Shown here: positions 10,674 through 21,104 of the stretch, piece after piece
How positions within the stretch are numbered: the stretch's first letter is position 1
Layout of the letters: each line of letters opens with the position of its first letter
Assembly (NCBI RefSeq): GCF_010015445.1
Contig: NC_053120.1
Location: 1,465,278 to 1,529,277 of the forward strand
Source: Perca fluviatilis
Taxonomy: Eukaryota; Chordata; Actinopteri; Perciformes; Percidae
Reading direction: 5' to 3'
DNA: 64,000 nt
The notes under the pieces: model-generated
Seen by the model: the letters and a program-made list of their open reading frames with translations, nothing else
Database searches by the model: none
Told to the model about the DNA's origin: nothing
Translations under genes and position numbers: made by a program

Positions 10674-11087
10674 CTCTGTGTTTTATGTTGACACCACTTT
10701 GTGCTATTTCATTCTGAGATTATCTTCCATTGGATGTTGAAGTGCATGAGTGTTTGGGCATGGCTCTATATCCACGGTGGTATCGAAAGGGAGATTTAAT
10801 TCCTGCAGGTTTTGTTTAGTTGCCCCCCCCGCGCCTCTGCTTTCTTCGCTGGTTGAGTCTATTAAATGTCATATGAGAGGGAACAACAGACTCCCAGAGC
10901 CCGAGGCCACACCTGTAACAGACCTGTTCTCTCAGGCCTGAGATTTGCATTTGGATTTCCATTCCAGCTCATCCTCGGTCAGGTGAGAGAGTTATTTACC
11001 TTTGGGTGTGGTTTTATTGGTCGCTGGGCTGAACGCTTGGGAGGAATAATGCAGCTTACAGAAATACATGAGTTCTATTTTTACCTT
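10674..11087. other. unannotated sequence
   Basis: No exon pair, repeat unit or RNA was recognised. A (C)8 run occurs near 10823. Confidence 0.45.
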
Positions 11088-11694
11088 AATGTGTGTGTGT
11101 GTGTGTGTGTGTATCTGTGCGTGTGTCTGTGTGTGTATCTGTGTGTGTGTCTGTGTGTGTATCTGTGCGCATGTGTGTATCTGTGTGTGTATCTGTGTGT
11201 GTGTGTGTGCCACTATCCTCCATGTGTGTGTATCTGTGTGTGTATCTGTGTGTGTGTGTGTGCCACTATCCTCCATGTGTGTGTATCTGTGTGTATTGTG
11301 TGTGTGTGTGTGCCACTATCCTCCATGTGTGTATCTGTGTGTGTATCTGTGTGTGTGTGTGTGCCACTATCCTCCATGTGTGTGTATCTGTGCGTGTGTG
11401 TGTTTATCTCTGTGTGTATGTGTATGTGTGTGAGTGTGTGTGTGTGTGTGTGTCTGTAGGTGTGTGTGTGTGTGTGTGTTTGTGTGTGTATGTGTGTGTG
11501 TGTGTGTCTGTATGTGTGTGTGTATCTGTGTGTGTGTGTGTTTATCTCTGTGTGTATGTGTATGTGTGTGAGTGTGTGTGTGTGTGTGTGTCTGTAGGTG
11601 TGTGTGTGTGTGTGTGTTTGTGTGTGTATGTGTGTGTGTGTGTGCTGTATGTGTGTGTTATCTGTGTGTATGTGTGTGTGTGAGTGTGTGTGTG
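11088..11694. repeat. composite GT array with higher-order units
   Basis: GT/TATC array in which the non-GT motif GCCACTATCCTCCATGTGTG occurs four times between about 11207 and 11385, about 50-60 bp apart. A further unit of about 110 bp (TTTATCTCTGTGTGTATG through TCTGTAGGTG) is duplicated at about 11402-11470 and 11540-11605. Confidence 0.93.
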
Positions 11695-11886
11695 TTTTAA
11701 AAACTACTCAAACGTCAGAAAAACAAGAAAATGTCAGGAAAAGCGTCTGGAAACGCTTAAAATGCTAAGACGTTTAAAAAACTTTTGAAAAAGCGTACAA
11801 AACTATTGAAAAACCCACAAAAATGTCAAAAAGAGCCCAATCTGAACCTTTTATGGCAGCAGACCGGTCCTTAACGTGTTGGTTAC

Positions 11887-11949
11887 CTGTTCCCCTCCGG
11901 AGATGATCCCGTCTCGTTGTTCCTCGCTCTCCTCTCCCTCTCCGTCTGA
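11887..11949 (-). CDS. isolated candidate coding exon, acidic
   Basis: A 63-base open block on the minus strand, bounded by an AG at 11950-11951 (weak pyrimidine tract, TTGTGTTGAACAG) and by a GTAACC donor. It is phase 0 on both sides and reads SDGEGEESEEQRDGIISGGE plus Q. The acidic, high-quality codon sequence between splice-like signals looks like an authentic exon of a host gene. I do not recognise the gene, and no partner exon was found on this strand within several kb. It could be chance: the block is short. Confidence 0.35.
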
Positions 11950-12205
11950 CTGTTCAACACAAATCAAAAACCACTCCATGTTTACTTCTGCAGTCTTGTA
12001 AAGAAATCATCTTTTAAATTTTAATTGAGGAGATGCTTACTCAGAGTTCTTGCTGGAGTCATTTCAGAGATGCTTCAGCTTCTTGTGTTCTAGTGTTCGT
12101 CCTCTTTGGTTAGTTTATACGCAGACGACTGAGTGTTTGTCAAGTCTCCTCTGACTGGGAAACTCCTTTTATCCCCGGTTGACTCAGCGTCAAACTGAGG
12201 GAAGG

Positions 12206-12257
12206 AAACAAAAGTGAAAAGCTGGAAACTAGTCCTGACGGGAGCCACGATGACTCA
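12206..12257 (+). promoter_or_regulatory. IRF/ISRE-like plus AP-1-like site pair, copy 1
   Basis: GAAACAAAAGTGAAAAGC (IRF/ISRE-like, two GAAA half-sites) begins near 12206 and is followed about 38 bp later by TGACTCA (AP-1 consensus) at 12251-12257. The arrangement is repeated in the second copy of the tandem duplication. Motifs are seen; function is inferred. Confidence 0.4.
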
Positions 12258-12524
12258 CACTGTATAGGTATCACTGGAAACTTATGATATCCAGGAGAGC
12301 AGCGCCTGGTGCGGTGCCAGGTTTCCAAGGTGTATTTTTGGACTTTGACTAGATGCATTCAGGATAGTGTGTCATTGCCCTGTAGATACAGTAAACGCTG
12401 GTCATAAGGAGAAGGATCATTTATACGCAAATAGATAACTAAGCATCCTTTTTGTTTGTTAAGTCTCCTCTGACTGTGAAACTCCTTTTATCCCCAGGTT
12501 ACTCAGTGTTAAACTGAGGTAAGA

Positions 12525-12577
12525 AAACGAAAGTGAAAAGCTGGAAACTTGTCCTGATGTGAGCCACGTATGACTCA
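12525..12577 (+). promoter_or_regulatory. IRF/ISRE-like plus AP-1-like site pair, copy 2
   Basis: AACGAAAGTGAAAAG (about 12526-12540) is a strong IRF-type match, with GAAA half-sites at the canonical two-base spacing. TGACTCA follows at 12571-12577, the same interval as in copy 1. The nearest coding candidate is the receptor-like gene at 14755-16139, but that gene is transcribed towards this site, so the target promoter is unknown. Confidence 0.45.
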
Positions 12578-12699
12578 CACATGTACAGGTATCACTCACT
12601 CTCTTGTCTGTGAAACAAAACTTATGATATCCAGGAGAGCAGCGACAGAGCCTTGGTTCACGCACACAAAAAACAACACAATGCAAGAATCAAATTCCA

Positions 12700-12902
12700 A
12701 ACACTTACCATCTTCAATATCTAACGGAAAATAATCTCAACATCTAATTATTATTAAATATGTATTTTAGTAGACGGTCGCGAGTATACCATAGCACTTA
12801 CAGCCTCAGATTAATATGTTGTGTGTATGTGTGTGTGTGTGTTGTGTATGTGTGTGTGTGTGTGTGTGTAGGCCTGCTTTATCAGAAGCCTTTTCTTTAA
12901 GT
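12700..12902. repeat. GT-associated flank copy
   Basis: A block ending CACTTACAGCCTCAGATTAAT followed by GT repeats (12818-12870). The same block precedes GT tracts at about 19500-19580, 20150-20260 and 51500-51570, marking a dispersed or segmentally duplicated flank. Confidence 0.6.
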
Positions 12903-13380
12903 TAGAGTAAACTCATAACTCATTAAAACTAATGTTTCCTTCAATAATAAAATGTCCAGTATATAGTATCTTTGTGAATGAGTTATTATTGTTTGTATGA
13001 GGCTCCAGTTCTCAGATCATTTGAGAAAAATACTACTAACTAGCTGTAGTCCTGTTATAATTGTTCTTTAGGTGATATAACTTCATACAGATTCTACTCT
13101 GTTGCCTACCCTAACCCTCTGTGTAGATGTTCCTGCGTGGGCTGATATCTACAGGCAGGATGTGGCCGCTAGATCGCTATGACAACCCTTCATCATCAGC
13201 TGCTCTTTTTCTGTTTTTTTATCAAACATGACTTCTTTATCTCGGCATCAGATGAAACTTTGCAGCATTAGCGCTCTCTAACCAGTAATGAATGTCCTTT
13301 ACACCAGTTTAAAGACGCGGAGGCTGGGGGTCTTCATACACACATTATTCTGAGAGGAAAGAGAGAGGGTGTCTGTGGGT
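12902..13380. repeat. upstream module U, copy 1
   Basis: Module recognisable by CTCATAACTCATTAAAACT, then AGCTGTAGTCATGTTGT-type text, ATCGCCATGACAAC and TTTATCTCATCATCAGAGG. Other copies lie at 16560, 32020, 38565, 46010, 52520, 53480 and 63450. It normally stands before a GT tract and on the 5' side of a receptor unit. No gene was identified in it. Confidence 0.75.
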
Positions 13381-13400
13381 GTTTTATGTGTGTGTGTTTA

Positions 13401-14500
13401 CACATATTATTAGTATTATGTATTCAGGTATTTTATTCAAATTATATTGATAGCTTTTATGAGAAGGGAGGGCCAGGACAAAGCACATTTCATTGCATTC
13501 TTTATGGACATTTTCCTTTTAAAATGCAAATGACAATACACTTGAACTTGAACGTATTATGGTCTGTTTCTGCCTGTTTAGGTTAGGAATAATAGCTTTA
13601 GAGTTTCCTAAATGACTCATTAAAGGAGCGCTCTAGATTTAGGGGACTTCGGCCGGAGAGAGACCAACTCCCACCGGAGACAGAGACGCTTCTGCTTGAG
13701 GCTGCTGCATGTCATGGTGAGTGCTGATTGGCTGATACTGCGTCTACCATCTACCAACCAGATAGTGTTGTGGGCGGGACATGAAGTGAGACTCAGTGGT
13801 GAGGTAAACGGGAGCAGAGGGAGAGACTCAGAGCTGTAGCTGAGACAAAGTAGAACACCTTTTATTTCATTAACTTTATAATAAAACACAGATACAGATC
13901 ATCTGCAAACTGCCAAATATGGACAGAGCCTTTCAGCTGCTGCTCCACGACGGTGGAAGCTGCTGCCTTCACATATCAGATGTGCTCCCTCCATTTCTGT
14001 TTTTATATCTGGGATAAAGACCCATTATAACTCTCTAATCTCTCAATCTGGTCTCATCATGTCTATCATTCTGGGTTTGGGAACTGCTGCTTGTTGTTGG
14101 TGTTGGGATCTTCTTTTGCGTTTGATATTTACATTTTAATGTTCTTTTATTCAGCACTTTGGTCAGATGTGTGATTAACTGTGCTCTAGAAATAAACTTT
14201 ACTTACTGAAAGTTAACATAAGAAACATTTTACAGACCCAGAGATATGTTGCTTATAATAATTAATCAGGAAATCACAATCAAAACAGTTTTATTTTTCA
14301 TTAATAATGTTTATTATACAGAAGATAGATTACAGATATAGACCAAGATATAATAAGAAGTTTAGAATACTGAGAACACTGCAAGATACAACTATTATAA
14401 ATGCATTAAAGACAATTCATATTCCTTATACACGCAACATACTAATACAGACAATAAGGGAACATCTGCACCCTGTCAGGATCAAAGGTTAGCTTCTAAC
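13401..14500. repeat. receptor downstream module M1, copy 1
   Basis: About 1.1 kb of sequence repeated 3' of each receptor gene. Landmarks in order: TGTATTCAGGT, AGGGCCAGGACAAAGCACAT, GTTTAGGTTAGGAATAATAG, ACCTTTTATTTCATTAAC, GACGGTGGAAGCTGCTGCC and GTCTATCATTCTGGGTTTGG. Full copies also at 21722, 39361 and 54583; partial at 16935, 48352, 52851 and 53790. Open frames shared between copies reflect shared ancestry and show no domain. Confidence 0.85.
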
Positions 14501-14617
14501 ATTAAAAACTTATTTTTATATTATTATAAAATAATCATTAGGTATTTATGTCTTTTTGTTCTGTAATTTCTCTCTCTCTGTCTTTCTCTGCATGAATGTG
14601 TCCCATCCCTTGTTTTA

Positions 14618-14728
14618 AAGCCAGTGTATACCAGGCTGTATTAAAGCGCAGTGTATACCGGGGCTGTATTAAAGCCAGTGTATACCAGGCTGTATTAAAG
14701 CCAGTGTATACCAGGCTGTATTAAAGCC
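14618..14728. repeat. 26-bp minisatellite, 4 units (receptor copy 1)
   Basis: Unit TTAAAGCCAGTGTATACCAG plus GCTGTA, four copies, the second altered. It ends about 25 bp from the stop codon of the minus-strand receptor gene, so it would lie in the 3' UTR or immediate 3' flank. Confidence 0.95.
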
Positions 14729-14754
14729 AATGATGAAATGATCATATATGCATA

Positions 14755-16139
14755 TTAAGTGTGTGTGTGAGCTGAAAGCTGTGCTCCTCTCCGGTCCTCA
14801 GGTTCACAGCGACTACAGCAGCACAGAGCATCAGCAGCAGGACACTGAGCACTGAGCATCGCACTTTGAAGAAGGTGGAGTAAATCCCAAAGGGCTCAAA
14901 GTACACTAACACAGTTCTCTCTGTTGACACACAATGAAAATCATCTGGGTCAGTAACTGCACACCAGTACTCCCCTCCCGCGTCCCCCACTGAGAATATT
15001 AGAGATAACCAGGCTCCCATTATCATAGTACCAGCTCACTCTGCTCATGCTCTGATCAGGTGTTACATAAAAGATTCTTCCCTCTGTTCGATTTGACTTG
15101 ATAAACCAACCATGCCACTTATCCTTTCTCCAATTTGTGCATCTGAGAGTGACATCTTCTCCCTCTGAGAAGAGCTCTACAGCAGGAAATAAGTATAGCA
15201 TACACAACCAGCCGATGCTGTTGCTCTCTCATAGAGGCTTCACAGTCGTACTGACCTGAGTGATTTAACATCAGAGATGAAAACACCAGCGCAGTAGTTT
15301 TGGTCTACTGAAGGAACAGTCTGGTTTTGTAGTTCTAGGTCAGTGTAAGAGCGTTTCTTTGGATTAAACTTCCTCCAACGTGGGGCTGTTCATCATTGGA
15401 GTCAGTGATAGAGCACGGCAACACAGCGGTCTCCCACTGAGCGGTAGATTCTGTCATACGGTAGTTTCAACCGCATCTGTAACTGCTAACACACTGCTGT
15501 TGGTTCACCACCAGACATCTGTACCGTAAAGTCTGTTGCTGTGATGTTGGAAACACAAAGAGCTGATGTGTTTGTCACCACTTGGTATCTTCCTCTAACA
15601 TTGTCCATCACTGATGTCGTCTTGTCCCCAAAAACTCTGCTCCATGTTTCTTGCTCATATCTAGAGTCCGTTGTTTGAGCCACTGGATATCCAGATTATC
15701 AGCTGCTTCCCACACATGGCAGGTCCACTGTTTCTCCAAGTCTCACTGTGATATCGCTCCGATCTCTTGAAGTAGTACAAACAGTAATAGTGAAGTTGTT
15801 GTCATGTGTCACGCTGCCCTCAATCCAACACTCCTCCTGGACCCGGCCGGAGTCTGAATGGGTCAGGTTGAGGATGGTGTAAGAAGAAGTTTCCACCGAG
15901 CTGTCAAGTCGTTGTTTCAGGTGTTGAGGTACTGAGGAGCTGTTGGACCAGAGGTCAGAGGTGTTCCACAGGACAAGCTTCTCCTCACCAACACATCTGG
16001 AGATCAGGCAGGAGGTGATGCTCTCGGGGAGGTTGAAGGTGTAAGACCTTCCTTCCTCTCGGATGAAGATCAGTTCTGTAGCATGGATGTAGTTGCTGAG
16101 AGCAAACAGCAGGAAGGAGAGCTCTGTGACTGCAGCCAT
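14755..16139 (-). CDS. multi-Ig type I membrane receptor-like gene, copy 1 (frame disrupted)
   Basis: Single-exon-looking gene of about 460 codons starting at the ATG at 16139. It begins with a leader, [20 protein letters not shown]. Ig-like domain 1 follows (SCLISRC ... LTHSDSGR ... ECW; glycosylation sequons NTS, NSS, NLT, NFT). Domain 2 runs from GETVDLPC through NITATDF. Domain 3 is damaged. Domain 4 reads EGEDVTLRC ... NGSLVISN. A transmembrane segment ([20 protein letters not shown]) and a very short cytoplasmic tail end at a TAA at 14755. No ITIM or ITAM tyrosine is visible. Domain boundaries run without splice sites, as in copies at 23672 and 56538. At least four single-base shifts interrupt the frame, one near 15705 where a GGGAAGC stretch has an extra base relative to the 57.5-kb copy. 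Probably an immune surface receptor of the Ig superfamily; the subfamily is not recognised. Confidence 0.7.
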
Positions 16140-16275
16140 TCTGCTCCGAGGTGACAAACACTGACACCACTCAGCTCATATACACTCTACACCTACACTC
16201 ATCAGCTGCCGCTCTTTCCTGTTTTTACTGAACATGACTTCTTTATCTCATCATCAGAGGAAACTTTGAAGCATC
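16140..16275 (-). promoter_or_regulatory. receptor promoter-like block, copy 1
   Basis: The sequence upstream of the ATG is conserved in all receptor copies. It has a TATA-like GTATATGA at 16176-16183, 37 bp before the ATG. Further up lie GGAAAGAG, GATAAAGAAGTCATGTT and an AGAGGAAAC Ets-like block. The TATA-to-ATG interval is 37-38 bp in three copies, implying a very short 5' UTR if used. Confidence 0.4.
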
Positions 16276-16559
16276 ACCTCCCTATCCAGTAATCTTTACC
16301 TTTACATGACCCTAAAACCACGGACGCTTGACGGGTCTTCATAAACACATCATTCAGAGATAAAGAGAGGGGTGTGTGTCTGTATGTGTGTGTGTGTGTT
16401 TGTTAATTTTGTCACCTATTTTTAATTTAGTCTAGTCTTGTGCCAAATGTCCTTGTTAGTTTTAGTCATATTTAGGCATTCACATATCTCTTTTCTTTCA
16501 AGTTTTAGTTGACTGAAAGTCTCGTCATCTTAGTCTAGTTTTAGTCAAAAGAAAACTCA

Positions 16560-16825
16560 ATATAACTAACTGTTATTATTATTTTATGTATGGCTCCAGT
16601 TCACAGAGCATTTGAGAAAAATACTTTTACTAGCTGTAGTCATGTTGTAGTTATTCTTTAGGTCACTCTCTCTGTAGATGTCCCTGTGTAGGCTGATACC
16701 TCCACACAGGATGTAGCTGTCAGATCGCCATGACAACCTTTATCAGCAACTGCTCTTTTCCTGTTATCAAACATGACTTCTTCATCTCATCATCAGAGGA
16801 AACTTTGCAGAGATGAACGAGAGGT
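16560..16825. repeat. upstream module U, copy 2
   Basis: Same module as 12902-13380, ending at TTCATCTCATCATCAGAGGA and followed by a GT tract. Confidence 0.75.
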
Positions 16826-16836
16826 GTGTGTGTGTC

Positions 16837-16912
<76 letters not shown>

Positions 16913-16935
16913 TGTGTGTTTGTGTGTGTATGTGT
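16826..16935. repeat. (GT)n microsatellite
   Basis: About 110 bp, mostly pure GT, at the junction of modules U and M1. Confidence 0.97.
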
Positions 16936-17345
16936 ATCTTGTACTACGTGTTCGGGTCATTTTATTATATTTTATTCAAATTATATTGATAGTTTTATGA
17001 GAAGAGAGGGCCAGGGGAAAGCACATTTCATTACATTCTCTCTGTACTTTGTACTTTGTACTTTTAAATGCACATGACAATACACTTGAAATGGAGCGTA
17101 TTATTGGTCTGTTTCTGCCTGTTTAGGTTAGGGAATAATAGCTTTAGAGTTTCCTAAATGACTCATTAAAGGAGCCTCTAGATTTAGGGGGACTGGCCCG
17201 AGAGAGACCAACTCCACCGGAGACGGAGACGCTTCTGCTTGAGGCTGCGCATGTCATGGTGAGTGCTGATTGGCTGTTACTCGCCTAACATGTAACCAAC
17301 CAGATAGGCGTTGTCATGTCTATCATTCTGGGTCTGGGGAACTGC
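16935..17345. repeat. module M1, truncated copy (before LINE fragment)
   Basis: The first third of M1 up to GTCTATCATTCTGGGTCTGG. It then leaves M1 and runs through a GT tract (about 17392-17460) into the LINE 3' end. The same truncation recurs at 48352-48790. Confidence 0.8.
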
Positions 17346-17469
17346 TGCTTGTTGTTGACATTGGGATCTTCTTTTTGGGTGTCTGCATGTATGTTTATGT
17401 GTGTGTGAGTGTGTGTGAGTGTCCGGTGTGTGTGTGTGTGTGTTTGTGTGTCTGTGTTGTTGGCGTCTT

Positions 17470-18250
17470 CTTTTGGCTGTTGGGTTGGATAGATTGATGT
17501 TTGAAAGAGTTTTTAAGTATTTTACGATCAAAAGCCAGTGTAACTCTAAAGCCTCTGTTTGAAGACAGAAGCTGATATTTTCTGTGCAAAACATGTGAGG
17601 AGTCATTTGAAATCTTCCTGGCCAGTCTGAGCATACTATTATTGTGAGCCTCCTGAAAGCTACAGGTAGTCCTATAATCTTTGAACAAATTTTAATTTGA
17701 TCAAATATGTTTGTTTTATTTTTAACTGAGAGGCTACGCAGCCAAGCAGTGCTACATTAAGAGCATGAAACTGAATTACTGATGTGAAAAAACAAAGAAA
17801 TTATTTGGCTACTAGCTCCAAAGGATCTCAATCTAGAAAATAAACACGCTGTTGTAATGTTTTGCATATAAATTCTATATGAGAGGTCCATGAGAGGTTT
17901 TTGTCTATCATAACATATATTTGTAGACTGGGCCTTGACTGATTACTGAATTGTGAATCTTCAGTGGGGGCAGTTGACAATCTGGGGTTTTTCCAAAGAT
18001 GATTTCCACTTTTTTCACAGTATTGATAATGAGAGCGCTTTTAATCACACCACTCAACTAACCAATCCACGTTTCCCTGCTGATACAGTGTAGGGTCATC
18101 AAATTTGGTAGACAGGGTCAATAGAGTGGAGTCATCTGGAGTATTTTAACAGAAACTGATTTGGGGAACTAGTGGTGCAGTGGGAGGTATATGAAGTGAG
18201 CAACACAGGGGAGCTAATACAGCCCTGGGGTATCTAACATTAGTTGTCTT
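17470..18250 (-). pseudogene. LINE reverse transcriptase, C-terminal part (copy E1)
   Basis: Minus-strand remnant of a non-LTR retrotransposon pol. It shows PQGCISS (about 18217-18230), a Y-S-D-D-like catalytic block damaged by one base (about 18128-18145), a LVEWCDKSALIINTVKK segment (about 18020-18070) and a C-terminus with SHVLHRKYQLL (about 17560-17600). These are typical of teleost L2/CR1/Rex-like LINEs. The duplicate at 48830-50190 has the motifs in frame. A Penelope-like insertion separates this part from the N-terminal RT block at 18760-19150. Confidence 0.75.
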
Positions 18251-18255
18251 TGGAG

Positions 18256-18745
18256 AAGAGAGTGTGTCATTTAAACCTTTTAAAAAAAAAAACTTTGACC
18301 AAAAAGTGTTGTTTGGGTTTTGGCATACAAGCCTTCATCAGAGAGTCAACAGTTTTCAAACAGGAAAAGACTTACTTTTAAGCTCTCAAACCACTAATCA
18401 GAAGCCACCATTTGGCAGAGGCAGGTTTAGGGTTGTAGTATTATACAAAGACCACTAGATGTCCTGGCGACGTACTAGAACAGAGTTTTTATGACCACAC
18501 ACAAGAAGTTACAATGCAAGCATCACTACAACACATATTAAAAATAAAGGGTATGGTTTACAGGAAAACACTAAAATCTAGTTCTTCTTTCAGGCCTGGG
18601 TATCTAGTAGCCTGCAGTTTGTCAATCCAGAAACTTTCTCTGGTTCAGTTGTTTTTGCCTGCCCCCTTTCCTTAGTGATTGTGGTATATGTTCAATCAAG
18701 TTTATAAAGGTTTAAGATGACAAAGCCATAACAAAAAAGAGTTTG
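18256..18745 (-). mobile_element. Penelope-like element 3' end inserted in LINE (copy E1)
   Basis: Minus strand, ending at a stop codon at 18558-18560: RESFWIDKLQATRYPGLK followed by EELDFSVFL. This is the C-terminal signature of GIY-YIG endonuclease-bearing Penelope-like retroelements. The 3' flank carries a CTGATGAAGGCTTGTATGCC motif and an A/T-rich tail near 18280. It lies between the PQGC motif and motif A of the surrounding LINE RT, so it is an insertion. The duplicate at 50195-50665 carries it at the same position. Confidence 0.7.
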
Positions 18746-18759
18746 CCTTGGAGTTTTCC

Positions 18760-19150
18760 TGAGTTTTGCTATATATGATTGTCCCATCCAAAGAGCACCT
18801 TAAACAAAAAATTTGAGTCCTGGAAGTGCTCCTCTACAGACATTTAGTGTGTCATTTACTTTATGACTGGCTGAACCGTGTTTGTGAGAAATGAAAAATA
18901 CCAAAGAATAACATTAGGATGAATCTGAATGTTAATCATTATTGATAAAAGTAAGACTGGTTGAATTTTACTAATTGCAGATGAAAAATCAAGAAACAGA
19001 GCCCTGACTTATGTTTTTGGTTTGTCAAGATGTTTGGAGATGGGGTGCACCAGTGTAACCACTTCATCTTCTGTACTACGACCTTGTTAATATGCAAATT
19101 GAAAGGGGTCTTGTTGCTTCCATAGGTATTTGTTAAGGTGATAGGAGGTG
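18760..19150 (-). pseudogene. LINE reverse transcriptase, N-terminal RT part (copy E1)
   Basis: Upstream RT block of the same LINE, heavily damaged. Best read by comparison with the duplicate at 50690-51100, where LAYKQGHRTEDEVVTLVH and a motif A-like FLIFHLQLIQFN segment are visible. Confidence 0.6.
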
Positions 19151-19229
19151 TGTGTTGTCAGAACTTGTTGCTCAGTGATTTCCACAGTGAGGGAGTAGAG
19201 GAGGGAGGGGGAGACAGTATCTTCCATGG

Positions 19230-19575
19230 GTCAAACATGTCCATTTAATGATAATTATACATCTTAAGTTTGTTTTTTAGTTGGTATGAACAGAGCCAAA
19301 AGTTTAAGTCCGGTGGATTCCATGGTTACATGTCTGAGACCGGCACAAAATGTCCTTCATTTTGACCAACCATGATGTATGAAGAGTGAAAACTGTAGGG
19401 GAGAGAGCAATTTGTTTGGAAAAATGTCAGAGAATCATGCTGCACCTCCCCCCTCTCTCCTCCCCTCTGACGCTCAACATTGCGTCTGAAAACGTACTGC
19501 AGCTCCATTTCTCGAAATGAAATTATTATTAAATGTGTACTTGGTCAGGGACAACACTTACAGCCTCAGATTAAT
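19230..19575. repeat. segment duplicated at 51280-51570
   Basis: Landmarks AGTTGGTATGAACAGAGCC, GGTTACATGTCTGAGACCGG and GACCAACCATGATGTATGAA are shared with 51280-51570. No gene recognised. Confidence 0.75.
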
Positions 19576-20070
19576 GTGTGTGTGTGTGTGTGTGTTGTGT
19601 GTGTGTGTGTCTGTCTGTGTCAGCGCATCGCGCGTCTGTGTATATGTGTGTGCGTGGCATAATTAAAGTGTTTTTGTGCTAATAACATGAATGGGCCGTT
19701 TCAGTGACACTCCCAAACACCCGCTCAAGCAGAGAACTGCAGAATTTTTGTGCTTATGTGAACGCAGCCCTAAAACTGGAGACTCCGTGTGACTTATGCT
19801 CCCACCTCTGGTTTGTGTGTATGTGTGTGTGTGTTTGTCTGTGTGTTTGTCTGTGTGTTTGTCTCTGTGTGTGACTGTGTCTGTGTGTGTATCTGTGTGT
19901 GTGTCTGTGTGTGTGTGTGTGTGTGTTTGTCTGTGTGGGTGTGTGTGTGTTTGTCTGTGTGTTTGTCTCTGTGTGTGACTGTGTCTGTGTGTGTATCTGT
20001 GTGTGTGTCTGTGTATGTGTGTGTGTGTGTTTGTCTGTGTGGTGTGTGTGTGTGTCTGTGTGTGTCAGCA
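19576..20070. repeat. (GT)n arrays around a module M2 copy
   Basis: GT tracts at 19576-19660 and 19810-20066. The second contains an internal duplication of a TTTGTCTCTGTGTGTGACTG block. Between them (about 19660-19800) is a short copy of module M2 (GACACTCCCAAACACC ... TGTGACTTATGCTCCCACC). Confidence 0.9.
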
Positions 20071-20255
20071 ACGGCACACTGAATAACATATAAATTGAAA
20101 GCCGAGCGCGCCCCGTCTTGCTGTTGATATGCGTGTACACTCATCATCTTCAATATCCAACGGAAAATACTCTCAAAATGAAATTATTATTAAATGTGTA
20201 TTTGTTTAGGGACAAGTCATTAACAATACACCACAGCACTTACAGCCCGATTAAT

Positions 20256-20725
20256 ATGTGTCTGGTGTGTGTGTTTTGTGTGTTGTTTGTGTGTGTGTGT
20301 GTCTGTGGATGTGTGTGTTGTCTGTGTATGTGTGTATGTGTGTGTGTGTGTTTGTCTGTGTGTTGTGTGTGTGTGTGTGTTCTGTGTGTGTGTGTATGTG
20401 TGTGTGTGTGTGTTTGTCTGTGTGTATGTTGTGTATGTGTGTATGTTATGTGTTTGTGTGTATGTGTGTGTGTGTGTTTGTCTGTGTGTGTGTCTGTGTA
20501 TGTGTGTATGTGTGTGTGTGTGTTTGTCTGTGCGTGTGTGTGTTTTTGTCTGTGTGTGTCTGTGTGTGTGGGTGTGTGTGTCTTTGTGTGTGTGTGTGTC
20601 TGTGTGTGTTGGGTGTGTTGTGTTGTGTGTTTGTCTGTGTGCGTGTCTGTGTTTGTGTGTTTGTCTGTCTGTTTGTGTGTCTGTGTGTGTGTTTGTCTGT
20701 CTGTGTGTGGGAGTATGTGTGTTTC
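20256..20725. repeat. (GT)n microsatellite
   Basis: Interrupted GT array of about 470 bp with TCTG, TATG and TTTG blocks. Confidence 0.96.
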
Positions 20726-20734
20726 ATAATAAAG

Positions 20735-21020
20735 TCTTTTGTGCTGAGAACTTAAATTGGACATTTCAGTGTCACTCCCAAACAACCCTGCAGAGAACCA
20801 CAAAGTTTTATTTTGTGCTAATACGAACGCAGCTTAAAACTTGAGACTCGTGTGACTTATACTCCCACCTCTGGTTTGTTTCATCGTTTTTTTCTGTTTG
20901 GTTGTCGGTAGTAGAGTTATACGCGAGGGGGTGAGGTCATCTGGCCTGGCGCTGTATGAGCAGGAAAATAAAAATACATTTACTGAATTTACTCAAAAGT
21001 CGATTACAGAGAGAAGATGT
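20735..21020. repeat. module M2, copy
   Basis: Landmarks: GACACTCCCAAAC, GACTTATACTCCCACCTCTG, AGAGTTATA, GGTCATCTGGCCTGG, CATTTACTGAATTTACTC. Other copies lie at 53310-53480 and 54125-54425, and split at 51765-51865 and 52436-52515. No coding signal. Confidence 0.75.
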
Positions 21021-21104
21021 TATCTGTGGCTATGTGTATGGTTGTCTATGTTTGTGTGTGTCTGTATCTTGTTACACATAATATTAAATAATTACTATTG
21101 TAAT

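Larger units (their letters stand above)
12113..12655. repeat. tandem duplication of ~200 bp (two copies)
   Basis: Copy 1 at about 12113-12310 and copy 2 at about 12418-12655 share, in order, TTTATACGCA, AAGTCTCCTCTGACTG, ACTCCTTTTATCCCC, the AGTGAAAAGCTGGAAACT block, TGACTCACAC and CTTATGATATCCAGGAGAGC. They are separated by about 110 bp of unrelated sequence. Confidence 0.9.

Noticed and set aside
13620..13889. 89-codon minus frame recurring in modules at 21945, 39400 and 54911
   Set aside because: Conservation is explained by segmental duplication; the frames differ in extent, show no domain and lack splice or promoter context.
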